A stretch of DNA of 64,000 nt from JAAELZ01 sp965237485 (GTDB lineage: Bacteria; Pseudomonadota; Gammaproteobacteria; Arenicellales; Poriferihabitantaceae). Within the stretch, counting starts at the first letter, position 1, and the number at the start of each line of letters is the position of its first letter. The translations under genes were made by a program, and so were the position numbers. Positions 16,476-25,490 of the stretch are shown piece by piece. The notes under the pieces are model-generated. The model ran no database searches. It saw nothing but the letters and a program-made list of their open reading frames with translations, and had not been told where the DNA came from. Where the stretch lies: the NCBI GenBank assembly GCA_965237485.1, contig CBDEFQ010000010.1, positions 62,001-126,000 of the forward strand, read 5' to 3'.

Positions 16476-18248
16476 ATGCAAAACATTATTTCCTTAGTTT
16501 TTAGACGCTTGCGCGCGCCGTTGGTGGCGTTAATCGCGGTTTATGCGGTTGCGATGTTCGTGTTTACCTTTATTCCAGGCATCGACGACCAAGGAAGACC
16601 ATGGAAAATGAGTTTTTTCCATGCCTTTTATTTCGTCAGCTTTATGGGCTCTACTATCGGTTTTGGTGAAATCCCCTACGCATTTACCGATGCGCAACGC
16701 ATGTGGACCAGCGTTACCATTTACGCAAGTGTAGTCGCGTGGTTATACGCGATTGGTACAATGCTCTCTTTGATCCAGAGTCAGGCCTTTTCACAGGCTT
16801 TAAACCAATCAAGATTTAGGCGAAAGATCAAGCGCTTACGTGACCCTTTTTATATAGTTTGCGGCTTTGGCGATACCGGGGAATCCTTAGTTAATACCCT
16901 ACAGCACGCTAACCAACATACCGTCGTTATTGACAATACCGAATCGCGTATTGATCACCTTGAGCTGCAAGATTGGAAACTATCTGTACCGGGCTTAGTG
17001 GCGAACGCTGAGGAAGCGAATAGCCTAAAAGAAGCGGGTATTTTAAAGCCAAACTGCAAAGGCGTGATTGCGGTCACGCACAATGACAACGTAAATTTAC
17101 AAATCGCTATTTCGGCCAAAATCCTCGAGCGCAATATGAAAGTGATTTGTCGCGCCGAAACCACGGACGCAGCGAATAACATGAATTCATTTGGAACCGA
17201 TTTAGTAGTCAATCCATACGAAACCTATGCCGAAGACTTTGTAATGGCGATGGACAATCCCAGCATGTACCTACTTGAGCGCTGGATTACCGCACCCAAA
17301 GACACCCCCATGACCGAACCCGTGTTCCCGCCCCGTGGGCACTGGATTTTGTGCGGTTACGGACGCTTCGGTAAAGCCATGTATAAACGTTTATTGAAGC
17401 GTGGTAACCCAGTAACCGTAATCGAGGAAAAGCCAGAATGGACCTTCCCACCTGAAAACAGCATTATTGGACGTGGCACCGAAGCGGTGACACTTGAAGA
17501 AGCCAAAATTAAACGCGCTGTTGGTATCATTGCGGGCACCAACAATGATGTAAATAATTTATCAATCCTGTTAACTGCGAGCCAGTTAAACAAAAAGGTT
17601 TTTACCATTTTACGCCAAGAATTAGCGATTAACGCCAATGTTGCTCAAGCCATCAAACCGAATATGCTGATGGATCACAGTCACATCATCGCTAGCCGGA
17701 TTTTAGAAAACCTAACGACCCCATTGACGGGCCACTTCTTGCGATTAGCACGCGAGGAATCTTCCGAATGGGCGCGTATATTAGTCAGTCGAATCGCCGG
17801 GATCATTGACGACGCAGTGCCAGAAACATGGGTTTTAAGTATACGCAAAGACAAAATGCCAGCGGTTTGGTCTGAGCTACGAGATTTCCAAGACGTATTG
17901 CTAGGCGACTTGATGCGCAGTGTGCGCGACCACACAAAGTCCTTACCTTGCATCCCCTTGCTACTACAACGAAAACGTCAACTTATGCTGTTACCCGACG
18001 AAGGTACACCGCTTAAATTTGGCGACCGCATTTTGTTTTGCGGTAAAGGCCGGGCACGCAATAGAATGAATTTAATCGCATCGACCAAACAAAAACTGCA
18101 TTACAGCCAAACCGGCCAAGATATTTCAGATGGTTGGTTGTGGAATAAGCTGTTTAATAAAGAGCTTAGTATCGAAGCAAAGAAGCAAGCATTAGTTGAA
18201 AATGGAACCGGTGAAGAACCTGCAGAAAAGCAGGCTAAATTGAAGTAA
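16476..18248 (+). CDS. Potassium channel with two RCK/TrkA-N domains
   Basis: A 590-residue protein: two membrane helices (about 14-34 and 76-98) around a pore loop, then two cytoplasmic Rossmann-type TrkA-N domains. The first starts FYIVCGFGDTGESLVNTL and the second HWILCGYGRFGKAMYKRLL, each with a dinucleotide-binding glycine pattern. The selectivity filter reads GSTIGFGE (residues 58-65) rather than the usual TVGYGD, a conservative variation seen in some bacterial channels. It likely moves K+ passively under ligand control. Just upstream is a small membrane protein gene, probably its partner. Confidence 0.88.
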   Translation: MQNIISLVFRRLRAPLVALIAVYAVAMFVFTFIPGIDDQGRPWKMSFFHAFYFVSFMGSTIGFGEIPYAFTDAQRMWTSVTIYASVVAWLYAIGTMLSLIQSQAFSQALNQSRFRRKIKRLRDPFYIVCGFGDTGESLVNTLQHANQHTVVIDNTESRIDHLELQDWKLSVPGLVANAEEANSLKEAGILKPNCKGVIAVTHNDNVNLQIAISAKILERNMKVICRAETTDAANNMNSFGTDLVVNPYETYAEDFVMAMDNPSMYLLERWITAPKDTPMTEPVFPPRGHWILCGYGRFGKAMYKRLLKRGNPVTVIEEKPEWTFPPENSIIGRGTEAVTLEEAKIKRAVGIIAGTNNDVNNLSILLTASQLNKKVFTILRQELAINANVAQAIKPNMLMDHSHIIASRILENLTTPLTGHFLRLAREESSEWARILVSRIAGIIDDAVPETWVLSIRKDKMPAVWSELRDFQDVLLGDLMRSVRDHTKSLPCIPLLLQRKRQLMLLPDEGTPLKFGDRILFCGKGRARNRMNLIASTKQKLHYSQTGQDISDGWLWNKLFNKELSIEAKKQALVENGTGEEPAEKQAKLK

Positions 18249-18268
18249 AGCCTGATTACTAAATACGA

Positions 18269-18910
18269 TCACTCTTCTTCGCTTCCCCTAGCCGTTTTTA
18301 ATTTTTCAGTAAGTATTGAAGTTAAATAATCTCTAGCTTCATCCACGCCAGTTCCCTTGCTTGCTGAGAATAGCTGAATACTGCAATCGAACGCACCAAG
18401 CCAGTTTTTTTCCACGGCCTGTAATGTGGATTTGGCTTTACCTTTGCTGAGTTTATCGACTTTGGTCAATAAAATATGCACGGGCAGTTGCAGTTCATCT
18501 GCCCAAGCCATCATTTGTTGATCAAGCTCAGTAAATGGTCTGCGAATATCCATTGGAATGATCAGCGCGCGTAATGATTTTCGGCTAGATAGATAGGCGC
18601 TAATAAAGGTTTGCCAATGATTTCGCACCGCAATAGGTGTTTTGGCAAAGCCATAGCCTGGCAAATCTACTAATCTAATTTTCTCTGCGATTTCAAAAAA
18701 CACAATTTGCTGCGTCCTGCCCGGTGTTTTGCTGGTACGTGCCAAGCCGCGGCGATTGGTGATTTTATTGATCGCGCTCGATTTCCCAACATTTGAGCGC
18801 CCCACAAATGCAACTTCTGCGCCCTCGTCATTAACCCAATCCTTCGCTTTCTCTGCACTTAAGATAAATTGGGCATTTGAAAAATTAATTTGTTGCAATT
18901 TATAAGTCAA
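18269..18910 (-). CDS. engB: Ribosome biogenesis GTPase EngB (YihA/YsxC)
   Basis: A 213-residue GTPase needed for large ribosomal subunit assembly. It has G1 (GRSNVGKSS), G2/switch region (SKTPGRTQQIVFFEI), G3 (LVDLPGYGFA), G4 (LLTKVDKLSKG) and G5 (FSASKGTG). Length and order match the family. It converges with the potassium channel gene, with 20 bases between stops, and is divergent from the cytochrome c4 gene. In many gammaproteobacteria engB also lies next to a c4-type cytochrome, which supports both calls. Confidence 0.96.
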   Translation of the reverse strand: MTYKLQQINFSNAQFILSAEKAKDWVNDEGAEVAFVGRSNVGKSSAINKITNRRGLARTSKTPGRTQQIVFFEIAEKIRLVDLPGYGFAKTPIAVRNHWQTFISAYLSSRKSLRALIIPMDIRRPFTELDQQMMAWADELQLPVHILLTKVDKLSKGKAKSTLQAVEKNWLGAFDCSIQLFSASKGTGVDEARDYLTSILTEKLKTARGSEEE

Positions 18911-19092
18911 TCAAATGTTAAAATACTACTTAGTTTTCAGTTGCTGGCAGCGAGTATTACTTGGGCCAGTATTATCCCTAACAATGAGTAGTGCTTATAC
19001 TTGCCTAAGATATCGGGCGACGATTATACCGATTCAGCTTCCCAACACGGTAAGCAATGCTCAATTAGTTTAATATTTTGGAGTTCTACCTA

Positions 19093-19716
19093 ATGCGATC
19101 GACCTTACTATCTTTAGCTTTAACCCTCGCCCTTACCCAATCTGGATTCGCCAGTGAGGCGTCGACGCACGGCGATGCAGAAGCAGGCAAAGCCATTTCT
19201 GGCACTTGTACTGCCTGTCACGGTGCGGACGGTAACAGCCCGGCCCCTACGTTCCCAAAAATTGCTGGGCAAGTTTCAGGCTATATCGCAGCACAATTAA
19301 AAACCTTGCAGGATCCGCAAGACATGTCTCGGAATAATCCGGTGATGATGGGAATGGTCAGCGGCTTGACCGAGCAAAATATGATGGATTTAGACGCGTA
19401 TTATGCTAGCCAAACGTCAACGACGGAATCAATCGCACCAGACCAACAAGCCGCAGCACTTGCAGGGGAGGAACTATACCGCGCTGGTTTAGCCGAGTTT
19501 TCAGTCACGGCTTGCATGGCCTGCCACGGACCAGACGGCAAAGGTGTAGTGCCAAACTTCCCTCGGCTAGCTGGGCAACACGCCACATATATCGAAGCCC
19601 AACTAAACGCATTTAAGTCTGGAGAGCGACAAAATGACATAATGCAATCAATAGCCTTTCCATTAAGCATGGAACAAATCAGCCAGTTAGCACTCTATAT
19701 TTCTGGCCTGCAATAA
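19093..19716 (+). CDS. Dihaem cytochrome c4
   Basis: A periplasmic electron carrier of 207 residues with an N-terminal signal peptide (MRSTLLSLALTLALTQSGFAS) and two similar cytochrome c domains. The haem sites are CTACH and CMACH, each followed by the GxxGxxPxPxFPKIAGQ-type block (NSPAPTFPKIAGQ, GVVPNFPRLAGQ) and a later methionine-rich segment for the axial ligand. I use the ATG at 19093, preceded at good distance by TTTGGAG; an in-frame TTG lies within that site. It probably donates electrons to a terminal oxidase. Confidence 0.93.
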   Translation: MRSTLLSLALTLALTQSGFASEASTHGDAEAGKAISGTCTACHGADGNSPAPTFPKIAGQVSGYIAAQLKTLQDPQDMSRNNPVMMGMVSGLTEQNMMDLDAYYASQTSTTESIAPDQQAAALAGEELYRAGLAEFSVTACMACHGPDGKGVVPNFPRLAGQHATYIEAQLNAFKSGERQNDIMQSIAFPLSMEQISQLALYISGLQ

Positions 19717-19850
19717 GGGCGTTATATTGGGTTCCAAAGCAGCTTACAAACGAGGGCACAAATTTAATAAAACAATACACATTGCCTCTATGTTAGAAGT
19801 AAATAGAACTGTCCGGATTATTAACACATAGTCTGTCCGCTTTAGTTATT

Positions 19851-19895
19851 GCCGATGAATGAGTGAAGGGCGTAGCCCGTAATGAATTCATCGGC
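19851..19895. terminator. Two-tier hairpin downstream of the ISNCY transposase
   Basis: GCCGATGAAT (19851-19860) pairs perfectly with ATTCATCGGC (19886-19895), and GGGC/GCCC form an inner stem. It lies between the transposase stop and the left IS end and may terminate transposase transcription. Confidence 0.5.
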
Positions 19896-19914
19896 GGCAA
19901 ATTGCGAAGCCCAG

Positions 19915-21063
19915 TTACGCAACTTTGCTCTTAATCTGTTTTTGTTGCACCAGTATTCCATCGGCTGTGTATCGGCCTAATCGCCTTGGGCCATGATCAA
20001 TCGACAATGAGCCATCAAGGTGGCGCGATACTTTTACTTTAGCTTTGACGTAATGATAGCGGTGTTGATCTTTAGGTAGCTGCAGAGACAGCGTCTCAAA
20101 CTGTACGCTGTTGTCTTTACCCACCACACGCTCGTACTGTTCGCATAGATAATCGTCAAGATCGATGCCCGCAAGCGGCACAAAGGCGCTGCCTTGCTCT
20201 CTAGCTGGATGACTGAATTCTTTATTGTGTCTGGGCATATAATGATCTCTAAGGTATTTATTAGCCGCTTGCATGCCAGTGATACCCATCAACGCAAGCT
20301 CGTTCGGTAATCGCCCTTGGTGTGTGCCAAACGCACGTTCGGAACGGCCTCTGGCTTCAGGAGGATAAGCCGCTATCATGCCAATGCCTAATCTCTTCAT
20401 CGCCAACCCAAATTGAGTTGGGCCATTCTTATCCACCTTGCCGCCAGCCTCAGGCGTATGCCAATAGTGGCTGCCTCGGTCAGAGTAAAACGAACAGAAT
20501 AGCCCCTTCACCTTAAGTACATCTTTAACCCCAAGCAAGCTGCTGTGCGTGCCTTCCTCTTCGACAAAGCGCATGGAATAATGCTTATTGGTGGCATCAT
20601 CCAGGGTGACGATTAAGTCCCAAGACACATCAGGTACCCATTGGTGAGTACTGCCATCCTGGTGAATCATCCTACCTGGCAAGGCGCCAGGTAGACGTTT
20701 AATGCGGTGAGGGCCGCGTGTTTTAGATTTACGCACCAGGTCTGCGCTTTGTAGCTTATTCTTAACCCAACTGTAGCTACGCTTACCTTGGTGCTCGCGT
20801 TGATACCATGTATGGAAGTGGCGCACATTCCAGCCTTGATAGCGTGTTGAGTATAGGTCTTGTAGCTTGATCATTTCGTCTACGGGTGCCCGCCTGTGTG
20901 AGGGCTGATTGAGTCGCTGATCTAACAGCCCATCCAATCCTGATTCTTCGTACTTATTAATGTACCTACGAAAACTTCGATCACAAACACCCAGTATTGT
21001 GGCAGCATCCGCTGGTGATAGTCGTTTAGCTTGATAAGCTTCATATGCTTCTTCAAATCTCAT
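19915..21063 (-). CDS. ISNCY-family transposase
   Basis: A 382-residue transposase with an N-terminal helix-turn-helix (LSPADAATILGVCDRSFRRYINKY), a second HTH region, then an rve-type catalytic core: first Asp in MIHQDGSTHQW or VTLDDATNK, FYSDRGSHYWHT with the second Asp, and the Glu in ARGRSERAFGTHQGRLPNEL. It ends in a small beta domain (LDGSLSIDHGPRRLG). The frame is intact. The nested IS4 landed only eight bases upstream of the ATG, so its own promoter has probably been disconnected. Confidence 0.9.
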   Translation of the reverse strand: MRFEEAYEAYQAKRLSPADAATILGVCDRSFRRYINKYEESGLDGLLDQRLNQPSHRRAPVDEMIKLQDLYSTRYQGWNVRHFHTWYQREHQGKRSYSWVKNKLQSADLVRKSKTRGPHRIKRLPGALPGRMIHQDGSTHQWVPDVSWDLIVTLDDATNKHYSMRFVEEEGTHSSLLGVKDVLKVKGLFCSFYSDRGSHYWHTPEAGGKVDKNGPTQFGLAMKRLGIGMIAAYPPEARGRSERAFGTHQGRLPNELALMGITGMQAANKYLRDHYMPRHNKEFSHPAREQGSAFVPLAGIDLDDYLCEQYERVVGKDNSVQFETLSLQLPKDQHRYHYVKAKVKVSRHLDGSLSIDHGPRRLGRYTADGILVQQKQIKSKVA

Positions 21064-21079
21064 CTGTTTTACCTTATTT

Positions 21080-22351
21080 CACTGCTGTCCCGTTAACACT
21101 AAAGAAACAGGCCTGATTTTCTCTCAATTTGATAAAATACGTTTAGCGATAAACCGTTGAATCAAATAGGAAAATCAGACCATGTCACATTGTAATACCG
21201 TTCTAAATCAAATACTCAAAATTGTTCCGAGACATGAATTCGAGGCACTCGCAATTCAACATCATTCGGGGCGTTCATTCCGCAGAGCGTCTCGTTGGTC
21301 ACAGTTCGTGAGCCTGACTATAGCTCAATTGACTGGCCGTCATAGCTTGCGTGATATTGTTGATAATGTCAGCACTCAATCACACCGCTTGTATCATCCT
21401 GGTAGTGCCGTGTTAACGCGGTCCAATCTTTCACGCATCAATTGAGAACAAGCCTTCGAGCCTTTATGAAGTGCTATTCTCTCAATTACTCAAGCGCTGT
21501 CAGAGCAAAACGCCAGGGCATAACTTTCGTTTCAAGAATCCCCTGTATTCGCTGGACTCATCTACCATTGATCTGTTATCGGTTTTCCCATGGGCAGACT
21601 TTCGATCAACTAAAGGGGCAATCAAACTGCATGTAGGCCTGAATCATGATGGTTACTTACCTGAGTTTGTTAATATCACCGAGGGTAAATGTGCTGATGT
21701 TACTGCGGGCAGGAAAGTAGCTTTCCCGAAAGGCAGCATTGTAGTTATTGACCGTGGATACAACGACTATGCTTGGTATAAGCAATTGAATGACAAGGGA
21801 ATATACTTTGTCACACGATTAAAGAAGAATGCTGCATACCGCCTTATCAAGCGACATAGTGTACGCAAGGGAACGGGACTTAGCAGTGATCAAACGATTG
21901 AATTCACGGGGGTCAAAGCAGCAAAGGAGTGTTCGATTCGATTACGCCGTATTGGTTATCGCGATGCCACTACAGGCAAGCATTATGTGTTTTTAACCAA
22001 CCACTTTAAGCTCAGTGCTCAAACTATCGCCGATATTTATAAAGCCAGATGGCAGGTGGAATTATTCTTCAAGTGGATCAAGCAGAACTTAAAGGTGAAG
22101 TCATTTATCGGCACCAGCAAGAACGCAGTATTGACCCAAATATGGATTGCGTTATGTATTTACCTAATACTGATGTTCATCAAATTGCAGTCGAAGGCGG
22201 GCAAAACGATGCAACAAATATTGAGGGTATTGCAGCTTAATTTGTTTGAAAAACGTGATTTAATGGCACTGTTGCGAGGGGACCCGATGCATCACCCAAA
22301 CCTTAACCCTAATCAATTTTCGTTGCTGTGAAAGTTAACGGGACAGCAGTG
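21080..22351 (+). mobile_element. IS4-family element nested in the ISNCY element
   Basis: It has perfect 18-bp inverted ends, CACTGCTGTCCCGTTAAC (21080-21097 and reverse complement at 22334-22351), and a 9-bp target duplication ACCTTATTT (21071-21079 and 22352-22360). Length is 1272 bp. The perfect ends and duplication show a recent insertion, but its transposase gene is frameshifted. Confidence 0.95.
21182..22331 (+). pseudogene. IS4-family transposase split by a one-base insertion
   Basis: The first part (21182-21445, with a DUF4372-type N-terminus: SHCNTVLNQILKIVPRHEFE, WSQFVSLTIAQLTGRHSLRDI) ends at a TGA right after LSRIN. Homology continues without a gap in another frame, NKPSSLYEVLFSQLLKRCQ, through the catalytic domain: LDSSTIDLLSVFPWA with the first Asp, VVIDRGYNDY with the second, and the YREK-like IADIYKARWQVELFFKWIKQNLK with the Glu. 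One extra T at 21442-21443 explains the break. Removing it would give about 382 residues. Programmed frameshifting is not usual in this family, so the copy is most likely inactive. Confidence 0.88.
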
Positions 22352-22573
22352 ACCTTATTTAGAAATACTATCTGGCTCATCTCACTTCCCAAAAGGGAGG
22401 AGGATAAATCCGGACAGTTTATTTGCTAATTATCAGGACAGATAATTTACTCGTAACACATACACATTGCCTCTATTGCAACAACGCCTTATAACTGGTA
22501 GTATTATTGCTATATATACAATTTGTACGGTATATTTTTATATATAAAAGGCATATTTACATATACGAACGGC

Positions 22574-23179
22574 ATGTTAAAACATAATGCAATCTATAAA
22601 CAAACTGGCCTGACACTAATCGAGGCGATGGTGTCAATCGCCATATTGGCTATTGTGGCATCTCTGGCCGCGCCATCAATGGGCAGCATCCTAAAAAAAA
22701 ATCAAACCCGTGCAACCGCTAAATTATTTTATGATAACTTAAGACAAGCCGCATACTCATCAAGAGCTAGACCAACTCAAACCATCATTTTTTGCTCTTT
22801 GGATCAAACTAATAGAAATAATTGCAAAGGTTTAAATGGCCAAGACCACTTCAAGTTTGGATGGCAATGGTATATAGAAAACGATAATGTTAATACTGCA
22901 AACTATGGTTTAATGAACGGTGCAGATACCTTATTGGGCAGAAATTATGAAGGCGATATCAATAATATTGGCGTTATAGCATCACCCGTGATGTGGAGAA
23001 ATAGTTTTTTTTTCCTAGCTGGAGTACCCACAATGTTTTCTGTATCTGGTGGTAATCAAGGTGCTCGTACTATCAGTTCGTTAACTTTCTCTGATGACGG
23101 CAACATCAACGCAGGGAATAATATCAGTAAAATTAACTTCCAAACCAACGGCCGCGCGGTCTTAACCGAAGCTCATTAA
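22574..23179 (+). CDS. fimT: Type IV pilus minor pilin FimT/FimU (GspH-like)
   Basis: A prepilin of 201 residues. The leader MLKHNAIYKQTG is cut before LTLIEAMVSIAILAIVASLAAPSM, with the required Gly(-1) and Glu(+5), giving the N-terminal alpha-helix of class III/IV pilins. The globular part matches FimT/GspH pilins (RATAKLFYDNLRQAAYSSRARPTQTIIFC). I start at the ATG at 22574; the longer frame from 22523 places an unusual hydrophobic stretch before the leader. It is the first gene of fimT-pilV-pilW-pilX-pilY1-pilE and would help prime pilus assembly. IS sequences end about 115 bases upstream and may have replaced part of the native promoter. Confidence 0.9.
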   Translation: MLKHNAIYKQTGLTLIEAMVSIAILAIVASLAAPSMGSILKKNQTRATAKLFYDNLRQAAYSSRARPTQTIIFCSLDQTNRNNCKGLNGQDHFKFGWQWYIENDNVNTANYGLMNGADTLLGRNYEGDINNIGVIASPVMWRNSFFFLAGVPTMFSVSGGNQGARTISSLTFSDDGNINAGNNISKINFQTNGRAVLTEAH

Positions 23180-23184
23180 TTTAA

Positions 23185-23664
23185 ATGACCATCAAGCTTC
23201 CTTCTAACTGTTGTCAAAGTGGCTATATGCTTCTAGAAGTTTTAGTTACTGTAGGAATTCTTGCTGTTGGTCTTCTAGGTGTTGCCGCTATGCAAATAAA
23301 CTCACTAAAAAGCGGTGTCAGTGCGCTACAGCGCGGCGAAGCAGCTATTTTGGTTGCTTCGATGTCCGATAAGATGCGCACCAATAGTGCTGGGGTTTAC
23401 GCTGGAAGTTATTCTGGTTTAACCGCTGGAACCCCTGCAGCAACTATAAGCAACTCAGCTGAACGCGCACAAAACGATTTTGATACATGGCAGCAAGGTA
23501 TTAGTGCTGTATTCAGCTCTACGGCAGCTGCTACTGGCTTCATAATCTGTCCAACCACGTTCAATTGCGTTTTAAGAATAAACTGGTCGGATACCCGCGC
23601 CGATTCAGAGTTGCAAGATTCTTCTGGAATTATTTATCGGCATATTGCCAGCGTAGTTTTCTAA
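23185..23664 (+). CDS. pilV: Type IV pilus minor pilin PilV
   Basis: A 159-residue prepilin with leader MTIKLPSNCCQSG, cleaved before YMLLEVLVTVGILAVGLLGVAAMQ. The first mature residue is Tyr instead of Phe/Met, but Gly(-1) and Glu(+5) are present. The body matches PilV (SLKSGVSALQRGEAAILVASMSDKMRTN, then a short C-terminal beta region with two Cys in FIICPTTFNCVLRI). It starts five bases after fimT and is three bases before pilW, so translation is probably coupled. It is expected in the tip complex. Confidence 0.9.
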   Translation: MTIKLPSNCCQSGYMLLEVLVTVGILAVGLLGVAAMQINSLKSGVSALQRGEAAILVASMSDKMRTNSAGVYAGSYSGLTAGTPAATISNSAERAQNDFDTWQQGISAVFSSTAAATGFIICPTTFNCVLRINWSDTRADSELQDSSGIIYRHIASVVF

Positions 23665-23667
23665 ATC

Positions 23668-24906
23668 ATGTGCTCACATAAACTAAAAAAACGAACGCGT
23701 CAACTTGGTTTCACGCTAATAGAAACCCTTGTAGGGATTTCACTTAGTTTGGTGGTACTCGGGGGCGTAATAGCTGTTTACATCCCCACGCTTCAATCGT
23801 GGAGTGCTGTTACAAGTCTCGCGGACCTCCAGGATGCCGAAACCACCTTATACGACATATTCGGCACAAATATACGACAAGCTGGAATCATTGGCTGTGG
23901 GCCTGATGGCAGCCTAACCGACGCTATTGATAGCGCAATTGACAGAACAAATATAAGAGGCTGGGCTTTTCCAGACTTAAGCGGCGGAACAACCGCCCCC
24001 AGTTTTTTAGCGACTCCTTTTAACGCTTATTCAGCCAACATAAGTGCTATTAACGTCGACTCAGTATTTTTTGATTTAAGCACGCAGCGTACACAAGATG
24101 CTAACGGAATCACGATTGGGGATGTATTTTACACTCTAGCACCAAGCAGTTTTAGTTTCCTTCGCATCAACCAAGCTATCGATGATGGAGCAGGCGGTGG
24201 AACACTAACCTTCACAAATAACGCAGCCACTATTAACGCAGGCAGTTTCTATATTGTAAATGACTGCAATAACGCTTCAGTAGTACGTGCAAATGTCAGC
24301 ACCACCAACGGTACACTGGTGTACACAAATGGGGTAACAATCAACCCAGAATCTATTAATAAGGTGGTGAATGAGTTTCAGCCAAAAGCCTACTTTATAG
24401 GCGATTTTAACGCTAACGGCGACGGGGTGTTGGTTCCAACACTTTATGAACGAACTATTAACGGTCCACTAAATGCCGGCGCATTTGATACGACAGATAG
24501 CCCACTCATTGCAGGGGTTGAAAATCTCCGCATTGAGTACGGCTTAGCGATTGATGCTTTAGGTGTTAGGCAAAATCATGTAGTGAACTATTTCACCGTT
24601 ACAGCATATAACACTTTTGTCGCGGACAACCCAAGTTTTAATGTAACGATGGACGATGTATTTCAAGTTAAGGTGAGTGTGATGATTCGCTCGAGCCAGA
24701 CCAATTCAAGAGCAAACTCTAGTGCTATGTTGTTTCCAGATTTAAATGGATCACCAGTCGATTGTTACGCATCGGGCACACCAGACGCAAATGCTTGCCC
24801 AGAATACGTCACTTCAGCCGCAGGAAGAACGATACCTCGTAGAGTAATCACCTTCAACTACCAATTACCGCGGCAAATATCGATTATTTCAGGAAACAGC
24901 ATTTAA
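23668..24906 (+). CDS. pilW: Type IV pilus minor pilin PilW
   Basis: A large prepilin of 412 residues. After the leader MCSHKLKKRTRQLG comes FTLIETLVGISLSLVVLGGVIAVYI, with Gly(-1) and Glu(+5). The middle contains DAETTLYDIFGTNIRQAGIIGCG, typical of PilW, and the C-terminal block FTVTAYNTFVADNPSFN and DVFQVKVSVMIRSSQTN. It lies between pilV and pilX with gaps of three and five bases. Together with FimT, PilV, PilX and PilY1 it forms the priming/tip complex. Confidence 0.9.
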   Translation: MCSHKLKKRTRQLGFTLIETLVGISLSLVVLGGVIAVYIPTLQSWSAVTSLADLQDAETTLYDIFGTNIRQAGIIGCGPDGSLTDAIDSAIDRTNIRGWAFPDLSGGTTAPSFLATPFNAYSANISAINVDSVFFDLSTQRTQDANGITIGDVFYTLAPSSFSFLRINQAIDDGAGGGTLTFTNNAATINAGSFYIVNDCNNASVVRANVSTTNGTLVYTNGVTINPESINKVVNEFQPKAYFIGDFNANGDGVLVPTLYERTINGPLNAGAFDTTDSPLIAGVENLRIEYGLAIDALGVRQNHVVNYFTVTAYNTFVADNPSFNVTMDDVFQVKVSVMIRSSQTNSRANSSAMLFPDLNGSPVDCYASGTPDANACPEYVTSAAGRTIPRRVITFNYQLPRQISIISGNSI

Positions 24907-24911
24907 CACCA

Positions 24912-25478
24912 ATGACTTCTATTTCACCAAATAGCATCAAGCCACAACAGGGGAGCATACTTTTAGTAAGCCTAGTACTCTTAACGGCCATTTCTACCCT
25001 CGGCATATCTTCCATGCGTAGTGCATTGTTAGAAGAACGAATTGCAGGTGACTTACAGGAAGCTCATTTAGCTATCGAGGCTGCGGAAAGTGCGTTACGC
25101 CATGGCCAAAGGGGGGTGCGAAACTCCACAGATTTGGAATTAGATAGTGTGTATTACATTTCTCACGGAGAAAATTCTACGCCACCTGATTTAATAACTT
25201 GGACAAACGCAACAAGTTACCAACTTAGCAGTGCTGATATGGACAGATCAGCTGGCTATGGTTTTGATGCGGCTTATGAATCAGCTTACGTCTACCCAAG
25301 ATACAAAATAGAAGAATTTGATGCCAACACGCCAGAGGATATTGGCTTCTCCACCTCTACTACACTTGCTATCCATGCAACTTCTACTGTGTACTACCGT
25401 ATCATTGCACGCGGAGTAAGTGGCTCAGGAAACAACGAAGTGATTTTAGAAAGTATCATTTCCAAGAGAACCCGATAA
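24912..25478 (+). CDS. pilX: Type IV pilus minor pilin PilX
   Basis: A 188-residue pilin-like protein. Its leader ends QQG and the mature start is SILLVSLVLLTAISTLGIS. As usual for PilX/GspK-type proteins it lacks the Glu at +5. The following MRSALLEERIAGDLQEAHLAIEAAESALRHG is the family signature. It is five bases after pilW and 12 bases before pilY1. The position and missing Glu fit the last pilin added to the tip complex below PilY1. Confidence 0.88.
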   Translation: MTSISPNSIKPQQGSILLVSLVLLTAISTLGISSMRSALLEERIAGDLQEAHLAIEAAESALRHGQRGVRNSTDLELDSVYYISHGENSTPPDLITWTNATSYQLSSADMDRSAGYGFDAAYESAYVYPRYKIEEFDANTPEDIGFSTSTTLAIHATSTVYYRIIARGVSGSGNNEVILESIISKRTR

Positions 25479-25490
25479 ATCACAGCTGAT

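Larger units (their letters stand above)
19791..22458 (-). mobile_element. ISNCY (IS1202-like) element interrupted by IS4
   Basis: The ends form long imperfect inverted repeats: TGTTAGAAGTAAAT at 19791 and TGTTACGAGTAAAT on the minus strand from 22458, each followed by similar blocks containing CTGTCC twice. A 17-base direct repeat, ATACACATTGCCTCTAT, flanks the element (19775-19791 and 22460-22476), consistent with the long target duplications reported for IS1202-type elements; the exact end is uncertain by a base. Removing the IS4 with its duplication leaves 1387 bp. It sits between cytochrome c4 and the pilus genes. Confidence 0.8.

Noticed and set aside
19775..22476. dif-like XerCD site as target of the ISNCY element
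   Set aside because: IS1202-type elements can insert near such sites, but the flanks match a dif consensus poorly over the XerC half.
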